This document shows positions 45,059 through 55,503 of a DNA stretch of 64,000 nt, piece after piece. Source of the DNA: Planctomicrobium piriforme (GTDB taxonomy: Bacteria > Planctomycetota > Planctomycetia > Pirellulales > UBA1268); assembly GCA_945869735.1 (NCBI GenBank), contig CAMBPQ010000007.1:1-64000 (forward strand). The letters are read 5' to 3'. The notes below the pieces were generated by a model, which was given only the letters and a program-made list of their open reading frames with translations, made no database searches and was not told where the DNA came from. Positions within the stretch are counted from its first letter, which is position 1. The number at the start of each line of letters is the position of its first letter. The translations under genes and the position numbers were made by a program.

Positions 45059-46297
45059 TCAGGCCTTGGCCCCGTCGGCCGTGAGCCCACGGAGCCGGGC
45101 GATCTCGGCGGCGTCCTTATCGCCCCGGCCGGAGAGGCAGACGACGATGATCTCGTCGGGCGACCGCTTCGCCGCCTCGCGGGCCGTCCACGCCAGCGCG
45201 TGCGCGGTTTCGAGTGCCGGCAGGATGCCCTCGTTGCGGGCCACGGTGTCGAAGGCGTCGAGCGCCTCGAGGTCGGTCACGCTCGTGTATTCCACGCGGC
45301 CCATGTCGTGCCAGTAACTGTGCTCGGGGCCCACGCCCGGATAGTCGAGGCCGGCCGACACGGAATGCACGTCGGCGGTCTGGCCGTCCTGATCCTGGAG
45401 GACGTAGCTCAGGCTCCCGTGCAGGATGCCTGGGCTGCCGTAGGAGAGGCTCGCGGCGTGGTCGCCGGGTTGGCCCGATCGGCCACCGGCCTCGACGCCC
45501 ACGAGCCGGACCTCGGGGTGGTCGACGAAGGGATAGAACATCCCCGCCGCGTTGCTGCCGCCGCCGACGCAGGCCACGACGGCGTCGGGCAGACGGCCGA
45601 ACTGCTTCCGCGACATCTCGATCGTCTCGCGGCCGATCACGGATTGGAAGTCGCGGACGATCCGAGGGAAGGGATGTGGCCCCACGACCGAGCCGATGAT
45701 GTAGTGGGTGGTTTCGACCGAGCCCATCCAGTCGCGCATCGCCTCGTTGATCGCGTCGCGGAGGGTTCGTGAGCCAGTCTCCACCGGGCGGACCTCGGCC
45801 CCCATGAAACGCATGTTGCGGACGTTGGGCGCCTGCCGGCGGACGTCTTCGGATCCCATGTAGACGACGCAATCCAGGCCGAACCGGGCACAGGCGGTGG
45901 CCGTCGCCACGCCATGCTGGCCGGCGCCGGTCTCGGCGATGATTCGCCGCTTCCCCATCCGCATCGCCAGCAGCCCCTGGCCGAGCGTGTTGTTGATCTT
46001 GTGGGCGCCGGTGTGGCTGAGATCTTCCCGCTTGAACCAGATCTGGGCGCCGCCGGCGAGTTTGGTGAGTCGCTTGGCGAAGAGCAGGGGGGTGGGCCGG
46101 CCCACGAAGGCCGAGAGCAGGCCGTCGAGTTCGGCTGCGAACGCCGGGTCGGCCACCGCCTCGGCATAGGCCCGCTCCAGCTGGTCGAGCGCCGCGGAAA
46201 GCGTTTCGGGAACGTAGCGGCCGCCGAATCTGCCGAAGCGGCCGTAGGCGTCGGGCACGCTGGACATGGGCGGGGCGGCTGCGGAGCTGGCGGCCAT
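45059..46297 (-). CDS. trpB: Tryptophan synthase beta chain
   Basis: The 412-residue PLP enzyme joins indole and serine to make tryptophan. The PLP lysine is K100 in HTGAHKINN, and [10 protein letters not shown] binds the phosphate. The rest matches standard TrpB ([26 protein letters not shown]). The N-terminus has an Ala-rich extension of a few residues. The frame stays open far upstream, but only this start gives the normal protein. It is divergent from mutM with 117 bases between them. Confidence 0.97.
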   Translation of the reverse strand: MAASSAAAPPMSSVPDAYGRFGRFGGRYVPETLSAALDQLERAYAEAVADPAFAAELDGLLSAFVGRPTPLLFAKRLTKLAGGAQIWFKREDLSHTGAHKINNTLGQGLLAMRMGKRRIIAETGAGQHGVATATACARFGLDCVVYMGSEDVRRQAPNVRNMRFMGAEVRPVETGSRTLRDAINEAMRDWMGSVETTHYIIGSVVGPHPFPRIVRDFQSVIGRETIEMSRKQFGRLPDAVVACVGGGSNAAGMFYPFVDHPEVRLVGVEAGGRSGQPGDHAASLSYGSPGILHGSLSYVLQDQDGQTADVHSVSAGLDYPGVGPEHSYWHDMGRVEYTSVTDLEALDAFDTVARNEGILPALETAHALAWTAREAAKRSPDEIIVVCLSGRGDKDAAEIARLRGLTADGAKA

Positions 46298-46414
46298 GAA
46301 AGGGTTCCTCGGATCGATCGCGGTGCGGAGTCGTGGCGGTTTGTCCACGATCTTGATCGATTGTAGCCTGCCCCGGCCGAGCCACCATCCACGCCACCTC
46401 CGTCTGCACGAGCG

Positions 46415-47287
46415 ATGCCCGAACTGCCCGAAGTCGAGACGATGCGCCGCGGCCTCGCCGGCGTCGTCGGTCGGAAGATCGCGTCGGTGGAATTTCCCCG
46501 CAGCCGCGTCCGGCCGCTTTCGATCGAGCCCGCGGCCGCCACCATCTCGCGCCGAATCGTGGGCCACACGGTCGCCGCCGTCGAGCGCCGCGGCAAGCGG
46601 ATCGTGATCGAGCTGGCCGCCGCCGGTGCTGCGGCCCGACGCGGGCGGCTCTGGCTGGCGATCGAGCCGCGGATGACGGGTCTGATGCTCGTCGTCGAGC
46701 CGCCGACAGAGGAGCATGTGCGGATGGTGGTGGGCTTCGGAAAGGTTCGCGGAGGCGGGCCGCCGCAGCGGATGCTCTTCTGGGATCGCCGCGGGCTCGG
46801 CACGATCCGGCTGCTCGACGACCGCGGGCTCGACGCCGCCTGCGGCCCGCATAAGCACGGTCCGGATGGACTCGTTGTGACCGGCGGCGATCTCGCAGCC
46901 CGACTGGCGGCATCGCGTCGGGCCGTGAAGGTGGCGCTCCTCGACCAGCGGGCCGTCGCCGGCATTGGCAACATCTACGCCGCCGAGATCCTCTTCCGAT
47001 GCGGCGTTGATCCGCGGATGCGGTGCCGCCGGCTCCCGCGCGACGCCTGGGAGCGGATCGCTGACGTCACTCGTGCACTGCTCGCCGAGGCGGTGGCGGA
47101 CGAGGGATCGTCGATCGGCGACGAGACCTACCGCACGGCCGACAACCGTGTCGGCCGGTTTCAGCGGCGGCATCGGGTGTATGGCCGCGAGGGCGCTGCG
47201 TGTACCGCCTGCGGCGCGGCTATCGTTCGCATCGTGCAGGTGCAGCGGGCGACGTTCTTCTGTCCGACGTGCCAGCGGCGGGCGTGA
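46415..47287 (+). CDS. mutM: Formamidopyrimidine-DNA glycosylase
   Basis: The 290-residue enzyme removes oxidised purines such as 8-oxoguanine and cuts the abasic site. It starts [13 protein letters not shown], so the catalytic Pro2 and Glu3 are present after Met removal. The C-terminal zinc finger has CTACG and FFCPTCQRR. The middle contains [15 protein letters not shown] (helix-two-turn-helix). Length is near the usual 270-290. It is transcribed away from trpBA and may be alone. Confidence 0.96.
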   Translation: MPELPEVETMRRGLAGVVGRKIASVEFPRSRVRPLSIEPAAATISRRIVGHTVAAVERRGKRIVIELAAAGAAARRGRLWLAIEPRMTGLMLVVEPPTEEHVRMVVGFGKVRGGGPPQRMLFWDRRGLGTIRLLDDRGLDAACGPHKHGPDGLVVTGGDLAARLAASRRAVKVALLDQRAVAGIGNIYAAEILFRCGVDPRMRCRRLPRDAWERIADVTRALLAEAVADEGSSIGDETYRTADNRVGRFQRRHRVYGREGAACTACGAAIVRIVQVQRATFFCPTCQRRA

Positions 47288-47350
47288 GCGGCGTGTCGCG
47301 CTGCGCCGTCCCCACGGCTGACGCCGTTGGGCTTCTTGATGCGGGTGGCT

Positions 47351-47419
47351 GGTGTGGCACGGGGCGACGACGCGGCGTAGGCTAACGTAGTACAGGACGC
47401 GGGCGTCGTGTGCCACACC
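47351..47419 (+). promoter_or_regulatory. Long inverted repeat before the DUF3500 gene
   Basis: GGTGTGGCAC at 47351-47360 pairs perfectly with GTGCCACACC at 47410-47419, and ACGACGC (47367-47373) with GCGTCGT (47403-47409), giving a 17-bp stem with a six-base bulge. The stem ends just before the GGAGGAG ribosome site, so it may control translation. Confidence 0.5.
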
Positions 47420-47437
47420 CGTGGAGGAGCTATTGTC

Positions 47438-48448
47438 ATGCCAACGCGAACGATGCGACTGTCCAGGCGGAGCGTCCTGCAGGCAATCAGCTCCGGGGCT
47501 GTTGCGGCAGTCGCCCGCGCCCCGTTCGTGGTCGCGGCCGACGGGTCGGCCGCCGCGACCGCAGAGTCGCTCGCCGCCCGGCTGCACTCCTCGCTCACCC
47601 CCGCCCAGCGGAAGCAGGTTTGCTTTCCGTGGGACTACGTCCATCCGAAGTTCGGGCTGCTGCGGACCCGCGTCGGCAACAACTGGAACGCCACCGAGCC
47701 CTCAGTGAAGAGCGACTTCTTCACGAAGGACCAGCAGCAACTCGTTCGCGACATCTTTGAGCACCTGATCGAGCCCGAGTGGCACGCGCGGTTCGACAAG
47801 CAGCTCGAGGACGACACCGGCGGCTTCGGCCACGACCAGTCGGTCGCCCTCATCGGCGAACCCGGCAGCGGAACGTTTCAGTTCCTGCTCACCGGCCGCC
47901 ACATGACGCTGCGGTGCGACGGCGATTCCGCCGACCACGTCGCCTTCGGCGGCCCGATCTTCTACGGCCACGACGCCGGCGGCTTCAACGAGGACAAAAA
48001 CCACGAGGGCAACGTCTTCTGGCCCCAGGCCGTGGCGGCCAATGCGGTCTGCGGCATGCTCGACGGGAAGCAGCGGCAGCAGGCCCTCGTCGCCACGGTG
48101 CCGCGCGAGAACGCGATTGCGTTCCGGGGCAGGGGGCAGGAGCCCGCGGGCATCCCGGTCTCCGATCTCTCGGCCGACCAGCGGGCCGAGCTGGAGCGGG
48201 TGCTCGGTGTGCTGCTCGAGCCCTACCGCACCGTCGATCGCGATGAGGTCCGCGGCTGTCTGTCGAAGCAGGGCGGGCTCGAGCGCTGCCGGCTCGCCTT
48301 CTACCGTGAGGGCGACATCGGCGACGACGGCGTGTGGGACAACTGGCGGCTCGAGGGGCCGGCGTTCGTCTGGCACTTCCGCGGTGCGCCGCACGTTCAC
48401 GTGTGGGTCAACATCGCCGACACGCCCGACATCCCGACCAACGCCTGA
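47438..48448 (+). CDS. Exported DUF3500 protein
   Basis: The 336-residue protein starts with a twin-Arg-like signal ([17 protein letters not shown]), then a DUF3500 domain with [36 protein letters not shown] and [20 protein letters not shown]3500 proteins are secreted with an unknown, probably hydrolytic or binding, role. GGAGGAG lies before the ATG. The next gene, a ThiO-like oxidase, starts ten bases later, so they form one operon. Confidence 0.88.
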   Translation: MPTRTMRLSRRSVLQAISSGAVAAVARAPFVVAADGSAAATAESLAARLHSSLTPAQRKQVCFPWDYVHPKFGLLRTRVGNNWNATEPSVKSDFFTKDQQQLVRDIFEHLIEPEWHARFDKQLEDDTGGFGHDQSVALIGEPGSGTFQFLLTGRHMTLRCDGDSADHVAFGGPIFYGHDAGGFNEDKNHEGNVFWPQAVAANAVCGMLDGKQRQQALVATVPRENAIAFRGRGQEPAGIPVSDLSADQRAELERVLGVLLEPYRTVDRDEVRGCLSKQGGLERCRLAFYREGDIGDDGVWDNWRLEGPAFVWHFRGAPHVHVWVNIADTPDIPTNA

Positions 48449-48458
48449 TCCACGGCTC

Positions 48459-49676
48459 ATGAACGATTGCTGCATCATTGGCGGGGGCATCATCGGGCTC
48501 TCGATCGCCCGGGAGCTCGCCGGCCGCGGCTTGTCCGTCCGAGTGCTGTCGCGGGACACGCGGGAGGAAATGGCATCCTGGGCAGCGGTCGGCATTTTTC
48601 CACCGGCTCCGACCGCGGCCGGCATGACGCCCGGGGAGGCGCTTACCGCCTGGAGCGACAGGCTCCATCAGGAGTGGGCACAGGAGCTTCTCGACGAGAC
48701 CGGAATCGACAACGGTCTGCGACGCTGCGGCGGCTTGCACGTGGCGGCCGACGACGCTGCCATGGAACGGGTGCGGCGGGAGGCCGGGAGTTGGCTCGCC
48801 AAGGGGGCGAGCTGCGAGGTGCTCGCCGCCGCCGCCCTTGCCGCCGCTGAGCCGGCCTTGGCCGGGGCGGTCGCGCGAGGTGCCGTTCGAGGCGCTCTGC
48901 TGCTCGCTGACGAGCACCAGTTTCGCTCGCCCCGTCAACTGCGGGCGCTCGAGCAGTCGTGCCTGAACCGTGGCGTCGTTCTTACCCGCGGGGCCGACGT
49001 CTCGACGATCTCGGTGGACGGCGGACGGATCACGGGAGTCGTCGCCGCCGTGGGGGGCGTGTCGGAGCGGGTCGAGGCGGCGGCCTATGTGGTGGCGGCG
49101 GGTGCCTGGTCGGGGCGGCTCGCGGAGGTGTTGGGCCTGTCGATCGACACGCGGCCGATTCGTGGGCAGATCGTGCTGCTGCGGCTGCCGCGACAACCGC
49201 TCACGCGGATCGTGAATCTTGGGCTCGACTACCTCGTGCCCCGCGAGGACGGCCACCTCCTCGTCGGCTCCACGCTCGAGGACGCGGGCTTCGTGCCGGT
49301 GCCGACCGACGCGGCGATCCGGCGGCTGCGCCGCGTGGCGGTCGACCTGCTCGGCGACGTGGCCGACGTGCCTCCCGAGAAGTCGTGGGCCGGGCTGCGG
49401 CCCGGGTCGCCCGACGGCCTGCCGTTCATCGGCCGCGTGCCGGCCCTCGCCAACGCCTTCGTCGCGGCCGGGCATTTCCGAGCGGGGCTTCACCAGTCGA
49501 CGGGCACGGCCGTGATGATCGCCGATCTCATCCAAGGCCGCATCCCGGAGGTCGACCCGGCGCCGTTCGCTCCTGGCCGGCGGGGCGGCCCACCCGGCGA
49601 CGACTCGGTGCCCGTGATGCTCGCCCGTGCCGCGGCGGAGGGCGCATCCCCCGCGCTCGCGCCTGGGGCTTCCTGA
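48459..49676 (+). CDS. ThiO/DadA-type FAD-dependent amino-acid oxidase
   Basis: The 405-residue flavoprotein has an N-terminal FAD motif (CCIIGGGIIGLSIAREL), a central LADEHQFRSPRQLRAL, and YLVPREDGHLLVGSTLED, all found in glycine oxidase (ThiO) and related D-amino-acid dehydrogenases. ThiO makes the imine for thiamine thiazole, but no thi gene is adjacent. The last ten residues (SPALAPGAS*) and stop are supplied by a repeat element, so the natural end was probably altered. The ATG is ten bases after the DUF3500 stop. Confidence 0.9.
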   Translation: MNDCCIIGGGIIGLSIARELAGRGLSVRVLSRDTREEMASWAAVGIFPPAPTAAGMTPGEALTAWSDRLHQEWAQELLDETGIDNGLRRCGGLHVAADDAAMERVRREAGSWLAKGASCEVLAAAALAAAEPALAGAVARGAVRGALLLADEHQFRSPRQLRALEQSCLNRGVVLTRGADVSTISVDGGRITGVVAAVGGVSERVEAAAYVVAAGAWSGRLAEVLGLSIDTRPIRGQIVLLRLPRQPLTRIVNLGLDYLVPREDGHLLVGSTLEDAGFVPVPTDAAIRRLRRVAVDLLGDVADVPPEKSWAGLRPGSPDGLPFIGRVPALANAFVAAGHFRAGLHQSTGTAVMIADLIQGRIPEVDPAPFAPGRRGGPPGDDSVPVMLARAAAEGASPALAPGAS

Positions 49677-49680
49677 CGAG
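49637..49680 (+). repeat. REP-like A half-site, copy 4
   Basis: A single A half-site (CCCCGCGCTCGCGCCTGGGG core) covers the last codons and stop of the ThiO-like gene. No matching B half is seen next to it. Confidence 0.78.
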
Positions 49681-49866
49681 AGGCACCACCCACGGTTGAT
49701 CCACCCGATTCCAGATCGTGAGGAGCCGGGGGTGGCACGCGCAGAAGCTGGGAATGTTTGCGACTCACGAGCGACAACCCGTCGGCCAGCCGAGCATCCT
49801 GTAGCAAAATCCCCGGCGCCGAGCATGTCACACCCGGCGAACCAATCCGGCACCGTTTCGATGCGA

Positions 49867-49907
49867 CCCGTATTCCCCGCGCTGGCGCTTGGGGCTTCCT
49901 GACGGGA
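49867..49907 (+). repeat. REP-like A half-site, copy 5
   Basis: A second single A unit (CCCCGCGCTGGCGCTTGGGG core) lies 190 bases after copy 4, in the gap before the AAA gene. The 49681-49866 interval between them shows no gene. Confidence 0.78.
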
Positions 49908-49973
49908 GGCCGCGCCGAGCATGTCAGCGCTGGCGGACCGGACGGATCGCGGGCGTGTTCGCAGCCTTTTCCG

Positions 49974-50633
49974 TCAGGCCGCCTGTGGGGAGAGGCGGCG
50001 GTGGATCGTCTCGATGTCGGCCGGGGTGATGGGCCAATCCGGCCTCGACGCCGCGAGCACGGCGGCGAGCGACGCAAGCCGGAGCATTGCCGCGGGGATG
50101 CCGGCGGCGATCTCGTGGATGGTTGCCAGCGCGGGGTGCAGCGAGTCATCAACTGCCGTCGTGCCCAACGCCGCGGCGAGCATGCCGAAGGACTCCGCGA
50201 GCGTGCAGGGACGCAGGCTGGCGCGGAGATGGATCGCTTGCTCGACGCGACTGTCGCGGGAGACCAGCGTCAGCAACCGGCCCTCGCCAGCCAGCACGAC
50301 GCTCGCCGCGGGCCGCCGGCTCCGGCAGGTGGCCAGGAGCCTGGCGATGTCGCCGTCGGCGGCGAGGTGGGCGTCGTCGGCCACCACGACGTCGGGAAGG
50401 TCCCGGCGGCAGGCTTCGGCTGCGGTGGCCCAGGCCGCGATGTCGCGAACCTCCACCGACAGCGAGCGGAGTTGGCGGGCGGATGCGAGATGGGCGAGCA
50501 CGGTGGTCTTCCCTACGCCCTGCGGACCGCAGAGCAGTGCCACACCCCCCGGTTGCGAGATGCCACAGGCGATCTTGGCGAGGGCTGCTTGTTGCGTGGG
50601 CGTGAGCGTGGGGGCGGCAGGCGATTCGCTCAT
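49974..50633 (-). CDS. ExeA/GspA-like AAA ATPase
   Basis: The 219-residue protein has a Walker A (GPQGVGKTT, 36-44) and a Walker B (VVVADD, 82-87, followed by AHL), giving a small AAA-type ATPase like ExeA/GspA or the XrtA-associated ATPase. There is no peptidoglycan-binding domain, so it is a shortened form. It should be cytosolic. Its ATG shares four bases with the stop of the upstream gene, so three genes (51561 to 49974) form an operon with overlaps. A job in assembling an envelope or export complex is inferred. Confidence 0.8.
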   Translation of the reverse strand: MSESPAAPTLTPTQQAALAKIACGISQPGGVALLCGPQGVGKTTVLAHLASARQLRSLSVEVRDIAAWATAAEACRRDLPDVVVADDAHLAADGDIARLLATCRSRRPAASVVLAGEGRLLTLVSRDSRVEQAIHLRASLRPCTLAESFGMLAAALGTTAVDDSLHPALATIHEIAAGIPAAMLRLASLAAVLAASRPDWPITPADIETIHRRLSPQAA

Positions 50634-51250
50634 GGCGTTGCTCCAGAAACTCCGCCGCCGCCGAACGGCGGCGCGAACGACATCACCTCGCCGAGCGGTT
50701 CGACGCCGAGGGCCTCGAGGGTGACGGCCCACGTCGCGGGTGGTTCACGATTTCCCTTGCGGACGAGGATCGCGGCATCGCATCCGGCGCTGGCGACCAT
50801 GAGCCGTTGGCGGTGGATCCTGCCCGGGGGAAACCAGACGCCCGCATCGACCAGCATGATCCGCTTGCCGTGGGTGGGACCCGTCGCGTGGATGCCGGAA
50901 GAGTCGCAGGCGACAGCCTCGTGCCCGCGGCCATGAAGCGTACGAACGAGCGCGGCGACGATGGTCGTGCAACCGGCCCCGCGCTCGCAGGCGGCGATCG
51001 CGATTGCGTGGCGGCCGCGGCGGCGGGCGGATTCGATCACGTCGGCCAGGGACGACCACTCCGGCTTGGCCGCCTGCAGCAGCCGGTTGACGAGGTCGTC
51101 GTGTGCCGGATCAGTGCACCGTTCGAGGGCCGGCGGTGACGCGGCGGTCGGCGTCGAGGGGCTCATCGGGGCGGGCCGGTCCGCGTCTGCTGACGGCAGG
51201 ACCGCGTTCCAGCGCTCGATGAAAGCGTGATCGAGGAGATCGAGCGTCAT
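50630..51250 (-). CDS. BY-kinase/MinD-like protein with altered P-loop
   Basis: The 206-residue protein resembles the C-terminal kinase domain of bacterial tyrosine autokinases and ParA/MinD proteins: AIAIAACERGAGCTT (88-96), IMLVDAGVW (131-139) and a late CDAAILVRKGN. The P-loop has Cys94 where the invariant lysine should be, and no Tyr-rich tail exists. It is therefore probably a non-catalytic partner. N-terminal 55 residues are Pro/Ser-rich. Both ends overlap neighbouring genes by four bases. A link to exopolysaccharide or PEP-CTERM systems is possible from family context only. Confidence 0.7.
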   Translation of the reverse strand: MTLDLLDHAFIERWNAVLPSADADRPAPMSPSTPTAASPPALERCTDPAHDDLVNRLLQAAKPEWSSLADVIESARRRGRHAIAIAACERGAGCTTIVAALVRTLHGRGHEAVACDSSGIHATGPTHGKRIMLVDAGVWFPPGRIHRQRLMVASAGCDAAILVRKGNREPPATWAVTLEALGVEPLGEVMSFAPPFGGGGVSGATP

Positions 51251-51561
51251 CGCTGCAGGGTATCCGTCGTGGTCGTTGCGGGACGCATCCGGGCGAGCCT
51301 TTCCATTCGGCTGTGTTCGGCGCGGCGGCCGTCGTTCCAAGACGCGAGCGCCCAGACCACCGTTGCCATGACTGCCAGCGCCATGACCGAACCCATGGGA
51401 AAGCGGGTCCGTGAGGCCCTCGGCCTGCGGCAGGGGGCCGGCGTCGGGGCGGGCTTCACGGCCGTGACGGGCACGCCGTCTGCGGCCCCGGCCGCAGCCT
51501 GATCCGCCCCGATGTCTGGAATACGTGCGAGAACGTGCATCATCTCCCCTTGCGGTTCCAT
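51247..51561 (-). CDS. Small single-pass membrane protein of the ATPase operon
   Basis: The 104-residue protein has one central hydrophobic helix (MGSVMALAVMATVVWALASW) with a Pro/Arg-rich N-terminal part and a basic C-terminal part. It probably anchors the two downstream ATP-binding proteins to the membrane. AAGGGGAG lies before a second ATG pair at residues 7-8, which could be the true start. It is the first gene of the overlapping operon and is divergent from metH by about 200 bases. Confidence 0.65.
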   Translation of the reverse strand: MEPQGEMMHVLARIPDIGADQAAAGAADGVPVTAVKPAPTPAPCRRPRASRTRFPMGSVMALAVMATVVWALASWNDGRRAEHSRMERLARMRPATTTTDTLQR

Positions 51562-51759
51562 CGTCGGCGATGCCGGATGCCCTTGAGCGACGCGCCGTCA
51601 GGGGGATGCCCTCTTCCCAGCCCTACGCCTCCGCGCCCGCCAATCGCGCCATAGAACCGTCGCAGTATGCCCCGTCCTCCGAGTCGCCTATGATCAGGCA
51701 GATCCAAACCACGGCGATTTTCCGCCATTCATGCCTTTTTCCAGCTTTTTGGACCGTCG

Positions 51760-54700
51760 ATGTCGACCAACTCTCCGTCCAGTCGTTCCGACCTTTTCCA
51801 CTCAGTGCTCGCTAGCCGGATCGCGATTCTCGACGGCGCCATGGGCACGATGGTGCACGCCCTTGGCCTCGATGAACAAGGTTTCCGTGGCGAGCGTTTT
51901 GCCGGACATCACCGCGACCTCAAGAACTGCATCGACGCCCTCACGCTCACCCAGGGAGACGCGATCCGGGGCATCCATGCCGCGTATCTCGAGGCGGGGT
52001 CCGACATCGTCGAGACCAACACGTTCGGTGCCACGAGCATAGCCCTGGCCGATTTCGGCCTTCAGTCGTATACGCGGGAGATGAACCTCGTCGCCGCCCG
52101 GCTGGCCCGCGAGGCGGCCGACGCGGCCACGGCGAAGACGCCCGACAGGCCCCGGTTCGTCGCCGGGTCGATCGGCCCCACCAACAAGCAGCTCTCCATT
52201 GCCGGCAACGTGTCCGACCCCGGCCACCGCGACGTGACGTTCGACGAGATGGTGGCGGTGTATCGCGAGCAGATCGAGGCCCTGATCGAAGGGGGCGTCG
52301 ACATTCTTCTCGCCGAGACGGCCTTCGACACGCTGGTGCTCAAGAGCTGTCTCCATGCCATCGAGCAGGTGTTCTCGGACCTTGGCAGGAAGCTACCGGT
52401 GATGGCCTCGTTCACCGTTTTCGACGGCGGTCGCACGCTCTCTGCCCAGACGGTGGAGGCCTGCTGGACCAGCATTTCCCACATCGATCTGGTGAGCGCG
52501 GGCATCAACTGCGCCCTCGGACCGGAGAAGCTCCGGACCCACGTGGCCGACCTGTCACGAATCACCTCGCGGCTCGTGAGTTGCTATCCCAACGCGGGCC
52601 TCCCCAACGCCCTCGGGGGCTTCGACGAGACGCCCAAAATGATGGCGAGCGTGCTCGAGGAATACGCCCAGTCGGGCTGGCTCAACATCGTGGGCGGCTG
52701 CTGCGGCACGACGCCGGCCCATCTCAGGGCGATCGCCGACGTGATGCGAAACTACCCGCCGCGGAAACCGGCGGATCCGCCGCGGCGGTCGCGGTACGCA
52801 GGCCTTGAGATGCTGGAACTGCGGCCCGAGAGCAGCTTCACCGTCATCGGCGAGCGGACCAACGTGACGGGGTCGCGGGCCTTCGCGCGGCTCATCCAGG
52901 AGGAGCGGTACGAGGAGGCACTCAGCGTCGCTCGCCAGCAGGTCGAGAACGGCGCCACCATCATCGATATCAATGTCGATGAGGGGATGCTCGACGGTGT
53001 CAAGGTGATGACGAAGTTTCTCACGCTGCTCTCGAGCGAGCCGGAGATCTCGAAGGTTCCGATCATGATCGACTCCTCGCGTTTCGAGGTGCTCGAGGCG
53101 GGGCTGAAGTGCGTGCAGGGGAAGGGGATCGTCAACTCGATCAGCCTCAAGGAGGGAGAGGAGAAGTTTCTCGAGCAGGCCCGCATCGTCCGCAGCCACG
53201 GGGCCGCGGTCGTGGTGATGGCGTTTGATGAGGAGGGGCAGGCGACCGACGTGGAGCGTCGGGTTGCGATCTGCCAGCGGGCCTACCGTCTGCTCACGGA
53301 GCAGGCGCACTTCCCGCCCGAAGACATCATCTTCGACCCCAACATCCTCACGGTCGCCACGGGCATCGAGGAACACAACCGCTACGCGATCAACTTCATC
53401 GAGGCCACGCGGCGGATCAAGGAGGCGATGCCGCTGGTGAAGGTCTCGGGGGGCGTGAGCAATATCTCGTTCTCATTCCGGGGCAACGAGGTCGTCCGCG
53501 AGGCGATGCACTCGGTCTTCCTCTACCAGGCGATTCGGGCTGGGATGGACATGGGGATCGTCAACGCCGGGCAACTGGCCGTCTACGAGCAGATCGATCC
53601 GCCACTCCGGGAACGGATCGAGGACGTGCTCTTCGACCGCCGGACTGACGCGACCGATCGCCTGATCGAATATGCCGAGACGGTCAAGCAAAGGGATCCG
53701 GCCGATGTCGCCAAGGCCGACACGTGGCGGAGCCTCGGTGTGGAGGAGCGGATCACACACGCCCTCGTGAAGGGGATTGCCGACTTCGTCGAGGAGGACG
53801 TCGAGGTGGCCCGGGGGCACTACGCCACGAGCCTCGAGATCATCGAGGGGCCGCTCATGCGGGGTATGCAGACCGTGGGCGACCTGTTTGGTGAGGGCAA
53901 GATGTTCCTGCCCCAGGTGGTGAAGAGTGCCCGCGTGATGAAGCGGGCGGTCAACCACCTCCTTCCCTCGATGGAGGCTGAGCGGATCGCGTCGGGCAAT
54001 GCTCAGACCAAGCGGGGCAAGGTGCTGATCGCCACCGTGAAGGGCGACGTTCACGACATCGGCAAGAACATCGTCTCCGTGGTCCTCGGATGCAACGGCT
54101 ACGACATGGTCGACCTCGGGGTGATGGTGCCGTGCAACAAGATCATCGAGGAGGCGATCCGCCACCAGGCCGACATCGTAGGCCTGTCAGGGCTGATCAC
54201 ACCGAGCCTCGACGAGATGGTGCAGGTGGCCCAGGAGTTTGAACACGCAAAACTGACGATACCGCTCCTGATCGGCGGGGCGACGACGTCGGCCCGGCAC
54301 ACGGCTGTGAAGATCGCCCCGAAGTATTCCGGTGCCGTGGTGCACGTCAACGATGCTTCCCGGGCAGCCAGCGTGGTGGAAAAGCTCCTCAGCCCGACGG
54401 CCCGGGAGGAGTTCTCGCGGGCCAATCGCGAGGCACAGACCCGCGACGTTGAGAACTTCAAGCGGCGGCAGGAGACCAAGCTCGTGCCTTATGCCGTTGC
54501 CTGCGGGAAGCGGTGGACGACCGACTGGGCCACGACGCCGATCGACGTGCCGGAGTTTCTCGGCGTGCGGACGCTCCAGAAGGTGCCGCTGACCGAACTG
54601 ATCCCGTTCATCGACTGGTCCCCCTTCTTTATGTCGTGGGAACTGAGGGGAAAGTATCCGGCGATTTTCAACGACCCGATCGTGGGCGTTGAGGCCCGGA

Positions 54701-55458
54701 AGCTCCACCGTGACGCGCTCGATCTGCTCGACCTGATCGTCCGCGACGACGCACTCGTGGCCAAGGGCGTGTATGGTTTGTTTGCCGCCAACTCGGTCGG
54801 CGACGACATCGCGGTGTTCACCGACGAGTCTCGGACCACCGAGATCGGCCGCGTGCACACGCTCCGGCAGCAGTGGGAACGGAAAGGACAGGACGTCTTT
54901 CACGCGCTGGCCGACTTCGTGGCCCCGGTGGAAAGCGGCCGCAAGGACTACCTGGGGGCCTTCGCGGTCACCGCCGGCCACGGCTGCGACGAACTCTGCA
55001 GGAAGTATGACGCCGAACTCGACGATTACTCGTCGATCATGGTGAAGGCGATCGCCGACCGGCTGGCCGAGGCCTGTGCCGAATGGCTGCATGCGAAAGT
55101 CCGCCGCGAGTGGGGCTACGGCCGCGCGGAGAGCCTGAGCCGCGAGGACATGATTGAGGAGAAGTATCGAGGCATCCGGCCGGCGCCTGGATATCCGGCC
55201 TGTCCCGACCATACCGAGAAACAGGCCCTGTTCGACTGGCTTTCGGTAGAGAAAGCCGCGGGAATGCGGCTCACGGAGAGCTTTGCGATGACGCCGGCGG
55301 CGAGCGTCAGCGGACTCTATTTTGCGCACCCGGAAAGCCGATATTTCGCTGTGGACCGGCTGACGCGGGAGCAGGTTGAGGCCTACGCAGCCCGCAAGGG
55401 GATGCCGGTCGCGGAGATCGAGCGGTGGCTCGCTCCGAATCTCGGCTACGACGCATAG
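51760..55458 (+). CDS. metH: Cobalamin-dependent methionine synthase
   Basis: The 1232-residue enzyme makes methionine from homocysteine, with methyltetrahydrofolate as donor and B12 as carrier. All modules are present: the homocysteine domain with zinc ligands C251, C314 and C315 (GINC, GGCCG), the folate domain ([14 protein letters not shown]), the B12 cap and core with His765 in [10 protein letters not shown], and the SAM-binding activation domain with [12 protein letters not shown]. Length is as in E. coli. The SD is weak and there is no obvious B12 riboswitch upstream. A Xer recombinase follows 45 bases later. Confidence 0.98.
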   Translation: MSTNSPSSRSDLFHSVLASRIAILDGAMGTMVHALGLDEQGFRGERFAGHHRDLKNCIDALTLTQGDAIRGIHAAYLEAGSDIVETNTFGATSIALADFGLQSYTREMNLVAARLAREAADAATAKTPDRPRFVAGSIGPTNKQLSIAGNVSDPGHRDVTFDEMVAVYREQIEALIEGGVDILLAETAFDTLVLKSCLHAIEQVFSDLGRKLPVMASFTVFDGGRTLSAQTVEACWTSISHIDLVSAGINCALGPEKLRTHVADLSRITSRLVSCYPNAGLPNALGGFDETPKMMASVLEEYAQSGWLNIVGGCCGTTPAHLRAIADVMRNYPPRKPADPPRRSRYAGLEMLELRPESSFTVIGERTNVTGSRAFARLIQEERYEEALSVARQQVENGATIIDINVDEGMLDGVKVMTKFLTLLSSEPEISKVPIMIDSSRFEVLEAGLKCVQGKGIVNSISLKEGEEKFLEQARIVRSHGAAVVVMAFDEEGQATDVERRVAICQRAYRLLTEQAHFPPEDIIFDPNILTVATGIEEHNRYAINFIEATRRIKEAMPLVKVSGGVSNISFSFRGNEVVREAMHSVFLYQAIRAGMDMGIVNAGQLAVYEQIDPPLRERIEDVLFDRRTDATDRLIEYAETVKQRDPADVAKADTWRSLGVEERITHALVKGIADFVEEDVEVARGHYATSLEIIEGPLMRGMQTVGDLFGEGKMFLPQVVKSARVMKRAVNHLLPSMEAERIASGNAQTKRGKVLIATVKGDVHDIGKNIVSVVLGCNGYDMVDLGVMVPCNKIIEEAIRHQADIVGLSGLITPSLDEMVQVAQEFEHAKLTIPLLIGGATTSARHTAVKIAPKYSGAVVHVNDASRAASVVEKLLSPTAREEFSRANREAQTRDVENFKRRQETKLVPYAVACGKRWTTDWATTPIDVPEFLGVRTLQKVPLTELIPFIDWSPFFMSWELRGKYPAIFNDPIVGVEARKLHRDALDLLDLIVRDDALVAKGVYGLFAANSVGDDIAVFTDESRTTEIGRVHTLRQQWERKGQDVFHALADFVAPVESGRKDYLGAFAVTAGHGCDELCRKYDAELDDYSSIMVKAIADRLAEACAEWLHAKVRREWGYGRAESLSREDMIEEKYRGIRPAPGYPACPDHTEKQALFDWLSVEKAAGMRLTESFAMTPAASVSGLYFAHPESRYFAVDRLTREQVEAYAARKGMPVAEIERWLAPNLGYDA

Positions 55459-55503
55459 TTGTGGGTGGGCCGTCCCACGGCTGACTGGGCGGTGGGAGGA
55501 ACC

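Noticed and set aside
47288-47345. Seventh copy of the REP-like element
   Set aside because: GGGCTTCTTGATGCGGGTGG is only loosely similar and lacks the GCGCGAGCG core.
51562-51759. Cobalamin riboswitch before metH
   Set aside because: The upstream region lacks the conserved B12-box sequence and is short.
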